From Saccharum officinarum (lineage: Eukaryota; Streptophyta; Magnoliopsida; Poales; Poaceae), in NCBI GenBank assembly GCA_020631735.1, contig CM036170.1, positions 64,743,737 through 64,807,736 on the forward strand: a DNA stretch of 64,000 nt. The letters run 5' to 3'. The position numbers and the translations under genes were made by a program. The notes under the pieces were generated by a model. It was given only the letters and a program-made list of their open reading frames with translations. It was not told the origin of the DNA and did not search any database. This document shows, one piece after another, positions 57,301-64,000 of this stretch (the stretch's first letter is position 1; each line of letters begins with the position of its first letter).

Positions 57301-58596
57301 GCAGAGCTTAGGTGAATTTGGAAGGCGGGGAGTGCGGTGGCGGTAGCAGCACTTGGCGAGCCGAGCGGTTAAAAACGAGGCAAAGTTGACCTGTAGCAGC
57401 ACCTGCCCAAGGGCTTGGCGTGGTTGCTGGGACGAAAGACGGTGAAGGCACCGTGACGACCACGCCACAGCGGTCACCACCGCGGTTCAGTCCTGCGCGT
57501 GGTCTGCCCTACGAGCGGGACGTGCACCCTACGGCAGAGACCTGGCCGTAGCCAGCCGGGGCTGACCAATGCCCGGGCGAGGTGCAGCGCAGCCCCTCCC
57601 GGACGCATGAGCCGGTCAGTGGCAATCAGCCCGCCACGCCTGTCGAGGACAGTGGTGCCCGCTCGTGGTGACCGTGCCCCAGGGGCCAAGCGGCCGAAAA
57701 CGTGTGTTGCACGAATTTTAAAGCGTGCCCAACTTCTACCCCAGCTAGGTTAAAACTAAACCACCTTGACAAGGCTCAAGAAGGTATATACAGCTACTAG
57801 TAGGAGCAACAAACTTAGACAAAGGTGAACTAGAGAGTAGAGTGGAGACGTGCCAACTTGGGACTGCCAACCAGTGCTCGAGGTCAAGAGTGAGCTGGCC
57901 AACAGCGCGTTCTAGCGAAGTTAGGCAATTTCTAAGGCAGGCAACAAGACGTCCAACCCAACTACCACCTATGCCATACTCAAGTGCTGACCTCGATGCA
58001 ACTAACGGTACAAGAATATAAAGCTATTGTTTAAGAAATTTAGTTAGAATTTTAATGCCAAAACGGCATTGTCGTTATTGCCTCGGACTTGGAAAACAAA
58101 CAAGGGTTAGGTCCTAACTAGCAGTCAGTAGCACTTTAGTCTTGATTTATAAAAGGTCTGAACCTTGCTAATTTCAACTAACAATTATCTCATGGCATAG
58201 CCCATACTTTTTACTAGCCTATGGAAACAAAATATTAAGGCACTAGTTAATTAGTTTGCCCAACATAATTTGCCGCAATTGACACTTTTAAACATAAGTT
58301 CCAATATGGTTGACTTAACAGAAACACTTATCTTAATTTCAAGTCTGATCTCTTAGCTCCCAAAAGTACTAGCTAGCAGTATTTACTCTCTAAAATTAAG
58401 TTGCATTCTCATCTACATAACTTGCTCATCAAATTTTATTAAGTACTACATTCAATTGGTATTTTATTTTTATTTATAGAAATTCGATTATCATTTTATG
58501 TGCGTTGCAATTTTAAAACCCGCGGAATTTATTTTGTTAATTTCTTTTAGACCTTAATCGCATGCTAAGTAAGTTAGTAACACCAGGGGTGTTACA
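54304..58596 (-). repeat. 5' LTR of the LARD-like element
   Basis: Offset from the other LTR by exactly 7640 bases with no difference seen in the portions compared. It should carry the element's promoter on the minus strand. Confidence 0.93.
54779..54832 (-). promoter_or_regulatory. Conserved GTAAGT...TTGCAG block with stem-loop (LTR copy 2)
   Basis: Identical to the block at 47139-47192. In this copy it lies in the transcribed 5' LTR, roughly 475 bases before the primer-binding site in the element's sense. Confidence 0.5.
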
Positions 58597-58601
58597 CATC
58601 T

Positions 58602-59906
58602 AGAGAGGACGCATGTCTTTTTCTGCAAGGGGAGTCCATGATGCAGCACCTACACCACCACCGTACTCATATCATGCCTCTCATGGCTATCCCGGGTACC
58701 AGCCGGAGAAACATCCGCCTCAGCCTCAGCCTCAGCCGTACCACCAGCCAGACTTCCAAAACTTTGATACCCGTCTCATTCATCTTGAGACAGGGCAACA
58801 AGGTATCATAAACATGCTACATCAGCATACACAGTGGCAGGAGAACACGAGCAACACGCTTGGGTAGATGCGTGAACAAGGGACACAAACGTATGAAGAC
58901 CTCCTCTACTTCTTCGAGCAAATGAGTGTCGATTACCCGCCACCAGCACCACCTCAGTGACCGAAGTTGAGCCAGCTTGGAGGAGGATCCCCTTAGACAG
59001 AAAGTTTTTATTACCCGTATTATTATTAGTATTAATATTAGTATTACTACTATATCTAAAAAATAGGGAATATGATAAAAATACAAAACTATATATTAAT
59101 ATGTTTAGATTATTTTTCTTTGCGAGCCTTTTGAAATAAAAATAGAGTGTGTATGAACTTGTTTTTGTGTCGAATAAAAAACTTGAAGTATCATAAATAG
59201 TTGCTTCATTTGTAATTCTTCTAAAGTACCTAGCTTCATTTAAGAATTATTCCTCTATTCCAAAAATATTCATTGCCAAATCTTTAAACCTGTGGAGGAA
59301 TATGCTTATCCAAAGTTTAGGTAGTTGGGAGATAAGAAGTGAAAGAGTTTTGAGCTGCCATTTATCTTGTTCTAAGTTTCAATGAAGTCCTGAAGAGTTC
59401 ACTTTTGAAAAAAAAATTAAATGCACATGATGAGTCTTTGTATGACAGAGAGATTAAATTCCTACCACAGCCATACATGCTAGAATAGAAAACCAGCACT
59501 TATTTTATTGCTACTTGTATTTACATTGAGTACTATCAAACTTTGTTGACCTTTAGAGACCTGTCATACTCTTAAAATCAAGATCACGTACACTCCATTT
59601 AAATTTGCTGCTTCTACACTGGAAGTACGCAACAACATGCCTTTCTATTTAGAATCACCATAAAAATGTTTTACTCCTACACTGGGAGTGAACAACAAAA
59701 ACATGCCTTGTAGAATTTTTCCACCTATTCATACATTTCATAGCCTCAGTTATTATTGCCCCAAATGTTTATTGTTATTATCTCTCAATTGTTTCATGAT
59801 AGACAAGAAGTCTGAGCTATGTAAAAAAATATAAATAATATATAGAGAGTAAAACATGGACAAGTGTCCTACAAAAATAATAGGTGCTAGACACTCGTCT
59901 CTCTAA

Positions 59907-59949
<43 letters not shown>

Positions 59950-60638
59950 TATATTTATGCATAGCCAAGACTTTCTTTGTCTAAGTTCTTAAGTTTTAAC
60001 GGAGATCAATCTTTCTAAAAGGAGCAAGGTAGAATTAGGATTCATTATTATTTCCACCATATATTTAACCTATTCCTTGTATCCACACATATGCGCATCT
60101 TGATTTGATTGTATGACTAGTTTCTCTAGATCCATTGTTTGACTTTACAATATATGTTTTGCAAGTATGTATGAGTGATCTCACCCATAAACTCCATATA
60201 AGCTTCTTAGTCATACGATGAGAGAGAAGGCACAATGATATTCTGCCTTATTCCAACATACTTTGAGAGAAGGCAAAAACACCATCGTTACCTTGGTAAG
60301 GAATTCCAATGTCACATATTAAGAGATTTGTAAGTGTTATACAATACAGACTCTGAGTTTTATTTCGAAAATATAATTAAAAACTTCAGGATGGAAATAG
60401 AGATGAAAAATTTGAGACATAGTGCTTGACTTGATTACTTCTGTTTTCTGATTATCCAAAGCTCAAGTGAAAGTTAAAACCCTATGGCTAAAGAACTAGA
60501 GCAAATTTTCAAAATCTTTTTTAGGATAATTCTTTTCTGATGGCTTGTGTATTTTTGAAGGATGATAATTTAAAGTAACTTAGTTATCTCTGAATTTAGT
60601 TTTGCTAAGAGACTAGCAAAAGTTTAGCTTGGAGGAGT
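58602..60638 (+). pseudogene. Athila ORF1-like frame, 3' part, and 3' internal region
   Basis: Continues the frame interrupted at 46663. RGRMSFSARGVHDAAP, a Pro/Gln-rich stretch (QPQPQPYHQPDFQNFDTRL) and IHLETGQQGIINMLHQHTQW are followed by a stop at 58865. The same frame continues with TYEDLLYFFEQMSVDYPPP to about 58960. From 58960 to 60638 there is only AT-rich non-coding DNA up to the 3' LTR. Confidence 0.65.
59906..59949. repeat. (AAT)n microsatellite
   Basis: About 14 uninterrupted AAT units in the 3' internal region of the Athila-like element. Confidence 0.95.
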
Positions 60639-62155
60639 TGTTGACGGTAATTAACTATCATTTTAAACCGTCAACATAAGAGGAATAAATGATAAAAAGG
60701 ATCACCACAGTAGGTTAGAGGTTTAAACTAACAAATTCCACGAGTTTTGGTGATTCTGTGTTTTTCAGCGGCTAAGCTGCATTATACAGCACTAATCTCC
60801 TTTCAAAGGAAGAAACCGAAGCAATCGGTCTAATCTCCACGTCACGAATGCAGATAGGGGTTCTAGAAGACCTAAACCGACTCCACGAGGCGACACGAGC
60901 CAACCCGTCGCCAGGTGGGGTCGACCGGCCCTAGGGCTAGGCTAGCCGGCCCTCCCCTGCGCCGCCTCGGCTCCTTCTCTTGCAAGCTACCTATACCGCC
61001 TCTAAGGATGCATCTAAACCCCCACGCCAAGGTCGGTTTGATCCAAGGGCTGCGGTTCCACGCCCTGAGCTATAGAAATAGCCCCTAGGATCCCCTCTCA
61101 AGGAATCAGTTGAAGAATTAGATCATCTCTTCCTCATTTGTGAAAGCAAGGCCAGAAGTAGGGTTTCTAGAGAGAAAGAGAGTTAAAGTTCTAGTTCAAG
61201 TTTAGAGTTTAGTCTAGATTGATTCAAGTAGAGGCAAGCAACTGCTTGGGATGAGGATCGTTCGTCAAAGACTTGGTAATTTCATTGTAATCATCATTCG
61301 ACTTTATGCTAGTTCAATATATTTCTATATTTCAACTTTATTCTGTTCTTGAGATTGTTCTTATTCTACATCTTAATATGAATATGATTAGTAGAGAGTT
61401 TATGAATATGTTCGTAGAAAGCTTGATCCAATTCTGGATAGGATTGAGTGGCTGACATATTATAGGCGTGGTGCTTAGATTATGCTTGTCTGCGAATGCA
61501 CTCTATGCTCTGGGTCATGTGGTAGATCGCGGGTGTGACATTCCTGTTGAGTCCTTTGTAGTCCACTCCTCGAGTATAGAACTTAGTAGAATGCGATTAT
61601 AGGGAAGAGATCATTACTCTGTTCTTGACTTTTCTCTCGGTAATGTTCCTTATTCATAGATGACATGTTGATTATATCATAGATGACTGTGTATAGCTAG
61701 ATTAATTAATAAACTGATTGAATAAGAAATACTTATGATTTACATCTCTAAATTAATCTCCATGACTTCTTGACTTGAATAATGTTAACTCCCTCTTGTC
61801 TCTGAAATACCCATGATTATCATTAACCATTTATCTTATTTGTCTTACCCCTTTCATGACAAGTGATTAGTTGTTTTGATATTTATTATTGAGTAAGTGC
61901 AAATGATTATCTCTACTGCCATTGTAACTATTTATATAGTCCCGTTTCAATTTTCCTTTCCTTGGTAAAATTATAAATAACGATACTTAGAAAAACCTGA
62001 GTGAAATGCTACAATGGGTGTATTTATCTATGTGCTTGCAGATATATACTATAATATCTTTATTTAGTTAAATGACATAAGTATAATACAACCATACTCT
62101 TGGTGTCATGTTGGGGATGACAACCTAACACGAGTGACATTAAGAAGTGTCAACA
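60639..62155 (+). repeat. 3' LTR of the Athila-like element (1517 bp)
   Basis: TGTTGACGGT...GTGTCAACA. Differs from the 5' LTR by scattered substitutions and by retaining a few hundred bases (about 61555-61945) lost from the 5' LTR. Confidence 0.9.
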
Positions 62156-62260
62156 GAGAGGTTCTGCCCGAGTGCGTGGACCATCAGCCTAGTTCCTTCG
62201 AGAAAGATAAGCTCCAGAACATTATAAGTCTTCTACTTTATAAAAGCAATTATTTATATA

Positions 62261-62262
<2 letters not shown>

Positions 62263-62334
<72 letters not shown>
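62263..62334. repeat. (TA)n microsatellite
   Basis: A 72-base run of alternating A and T in the right half of the LARD-like solo LTR. Prone to length change and assembly error. Confidence 0.95.
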
Positions 62335-62339
<5 letters not shown>

Positions 62340-63284
62340 CATTAAGTTGTAGGAGTTGAGTGAAACCGTTGATGCATTTATTATATCCTTATCACCTTGC
62401 TATATCTGTACACCCTGATAAGTTTAGGACCGCATTAAATGCTTAGCCCTGCTTAGACCGGTAGTAGTCGGTGATTTTCTGTCACCGACAACTATAGGTG
62501 GTTACTGAGATACTTAGCTATGGATGATATCCTGGAGATAACCAAGTGTTAATGGATAATTGGAGACCGGGCGGAATAAATGTTGTGTAACCAGACAAGG
62601 TTCTGGGGTGCTTGTAGTTTCCGTCTGTGTCGGTTAAGGACCGATCGTTGCTCGTCTCTCTTGTCATGTTGAACGCATGCCTCACATTTAGCTGGCCGAA
62701 TAAAGTACCTTTCGACCGCGAAGCTAGTGGCATTATTCGGGCCGGGATCTACACGGGTGCGCGGACTGGTGCTGAAGAGGGTATGACGGGGACATGAAGA
62801 GTGAGTCCAAGGGTGAGTAAGCTGACTCCTGGCTGTCGGGTGGTCTCTGGATAGCGCGGCCCTAGTTTGTCCCGCGATGTTTACCGAAATAGTATCATTG
62901 GTGATCTGTAACTCATTTGATCGATGAGTGTGGTTTGTGTGAGGAATAAATCATCAGCTGGTTAGGAATCGATTCAAATCACCATCGCTCCTGGATAGTG
63001 AGTACTTGACTCGAACTATGTCATCGTAGTAATGACGATGGAACACGAATGGTTATGTGGATGATGTTGAAAATGTTAAACTTGAAATGGTAATTAGATG
63101 TTAATAGTTAATCAAGTAATTGCTATAGCATAGGTGTTTACCTAGATTGATAGGTTATAATAAAGATGATGCTAATAGTTAAAATAGTTTATTCAAGATA
63201 AATTATGTTTTTCACAATGAGTCAGCTAGCCCACTAAAAAACCTTGTATACACCTTGGTGTCTTTTTATTTCCGTTTAAGGCAG

Positions 63285-63341
63285 GTAAGTTTAGCTGAGT
63301 ACATTCTCGTACTCAGGACTTTGTTCCTATTGTTGTTGCAG
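63285..63341 (+). promoter_or_regulatory. Conserved GTAAGT...TTGCAG block with stem-loop (older solo LTR)
   Basis: GCAG|GTAAGT opens and TTGTTGCAG|ATGACC closes a 57-base block containing CTGAGTAC-N6-GTACTCAG (63295-63316). It is the counterpart of 47139-47192 in the younger LTR despite general divergence. Confidence 0.5.
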
Positions 63342-63771
63342 ATGACCAAATGTACTATAGATATTGCATCAACTGTCTGTATCCCGCGATGGACGACAAC
63401 TAGGACCAAGGGCATGGTCGCTCCGTACGTCTTACCTGATGCTTTTATTGACATGACTCTCAGCTGACACTGTAATTCAAACGAAGTGTGTGTATGAAGT
63501 CTCAAAACTACTGCTTCCGCTACTTTATTATGAACTTGTTTTGTAATAACTTTATGTTTTAAACTCCGATGTATTTCAATGATGTTGTGAACTTTATGTA
63601 ATATGTGACTGTAGCTGCTAAACTTGTACGATCTTGGTTTGTATGTTGGTTGGTTTGAAATCCTTCGTGGTTTCATGGACTACCGGGTTATACGGACTTA
63701 AGTTTGCTAAATTACCTGCTCCGGCGATGATTTTCTTACTTAAATTCGTATAATTAGTCAGTTCTGTTACA

Positions 63772-64000
63772 CAAACCCCCATGTATTTTAGGTTTACAAA
63801 TTAATACTCACTTTGCCATATGATATTTGAAAACTATCATATGCTCCTCTCTAAATGAATCTAGATGTAATTGTGTCCATCTTGGTATGTACCCCTTTTG
63901 GAAGGAAGTAACAACCTATCACATACATAGGCAGGCTACTTAAGCAAGAATTTGTCAAAATGAGCTTATCCTGAACTCGGATTTCAAGTGAAGGAAAAAC
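63772..64000 (-). pseudogene. LINE reverse-transcriptase C-terminal segment (runs off window)
   Basis: The minus strand encodes QDKLILTNSCLSSLPMYVIG, FLPKGVHTKMDTITSRFIW and IHGGL, the conserved region just after the LINE reverse-transcriptase core. A stop interrupts it near 63800. It continues across the solo LTR into the fragment at 37390-38440, and to the right beyond the window. Confidence 0.82.

Larger units (their letters stand above)
46664..58596 (-). mobile_element. LARD-like LTR retrotransposon, complete, very young, 11933 bp
   Basis: Two direct 4293-bp LTRs (46664-50956 and 54304-58596) enclose a 3347-bp internal domain. A perfect 5-bp target duplication CATCT lies at 46659-46663 and 58597-58601. 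Orientation is minus: next to the right LTR the minus strand reads GGTGGTATCAGAGC (initiator-Met-type primer site). Next to the left LTR the minus strand reads AAGGGGGGAAGGA (polypurine tract) directly before TGTAACACC. The LTRs look identical wherever I compared them. No gag, protease, reverse transcriptase or integrase is present. The proportions match large retrotransposon derivatives (LARDs). Confidence 0.93.
40913..62155 (+). mobile_element. Athila-like Ty3/gypsy retrotransposon, decayed, split by a nested element
   Basis: LTRs at 40913-42111 and 60639-62155 begin TGTTGAC and end GTCAACA. The target duplication GAGAG lies at 40908-40912 and 62156-62160. The primer-binding site TGGCGCCGTTGCCGGGGA (42120-42137) matches the tRNA-Asp type used by Athila-like elements. 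Internal order: gag-like, protease, then an ORF1-like frame interrupted by the inner element. No reverse transcriptase, RNase H or integrase is seen, so it is non-autonomous. A purine tract GGAGGAG precedes the 3' LTR. About 9.3 kb without the insertion. Confidence 0.87.
38441..63771 (+). mobile_element. LARD-like solo LTR (about 4.1 kb), split by a nested gypsy element
   Basis: The left part (38441-40912) starts TGTAACACTCCAGTGTTA; the right part (62156-63771) ends AGTTCTGTTACA. The flanks CAAGC (left) and CAAAC (right) are a 4-of-5 target duplication. Removing the LTR restores a continuous LINE frame (HGGLG), which confirms both boundaries. A GC-rich block (38940-39760) and a conserved block near the 3' end (63285-63341) match the layout of the young LARD-like LTR at 46664, and CTGTGTCGGTTAAGGACC at 62625 has a close counterpart there. 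There is no internal region, so it is a solo LTR. Open frames in 38852-39675 are not genes. Confidence 0.8.

Noticed and set aside
46664..58596. Assembly duplication as the cause of the 4.3-kb identical repeats
   Set aside because: Matching 5-bp target duplications, a primer-binding site and a polypurine tract at the correct inner borders fit a genuine LTR element. It still deserves a read-level check.

Overview
This is nuclear DNA of a grass, probably a PACMAD/Andropogoneae species of the Sorghum-Saccharum-Miscanthus-Zea type. The basis is intron-containing plant genes with high-GC first exons, many Tourist- and hAT-type MITEs of families common in grasses, and nested LTR retrotransposons. 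The species is inferred, not proven. There are no prokaryotic features, no CRISPR array and no RNA gene that I could recognise. A run of exactly 100 N (4787-4886) marks an assembly gap of unknown size.

Layout. 1-5.4 kb: a degenerate TGTTGCAA-type repeat array, a broken BSD-domain gene with a short-LTR copia element in its second intron, the gap, then the 3' part of a calmodulin-like (EF-hand) gene. 5.4-17.9 kb is transposon land: MITEs, a 1.55-kb hAT deletion derivative, a 1.77-kb Pack-MULE carrying a class-3 lipase fragment, and a 2.48-kb solo LTR with a GC-rich palindromic motif array. A cluster of direct and inverted MITE copies abuts the next gene. 18.0-34.7 kb is the gene-rich part: a membrane-anchored protein of unknown function (+), a serpin gene broken by a 174-bp hAT-like MITE (+), a divergent single-exon NAC transcription factor (+), and an eight-exon RRM/SPOC-domain RNA-binding protein gene (-) whose 2.1-kb sixth intron holds a 722-bp hAT element. 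34.8-64 kb is again transposons.

The right end is a four-level nest, resolved by target-site duplications (TSDs). A LINE (- strand) is split by a LARD-like solo LTR (38441-63771). That LTR is split by a decayed Athila-like Ty3/gypsy element (40913-62155) with gag, protease and an ORF1-like frame but no reverse transcriptase or integrase seen. That element is split by a very young LARD-like element (46664-58596, - strand). The youngest element has two 4293-bp LTRs that look identical and a 3347-bp internal region with one intact 299-codon ORF.

The host genes do not form a pathway. Their shared theme is how transposons have shaped them: a MITE hairpin at one promoter, a MITE just upstream of the SPOC gene start, a hAT element in a long intron, and a MITE that destroys the serpin frame. 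No clearly new biological system is evident. The observations I find most worth checking are the intact ORF in the otherwise non-coding LARD-like element and a conserved GTAAGT...TTGCAG plus stem-loop block shared by two diverged long LTRs.
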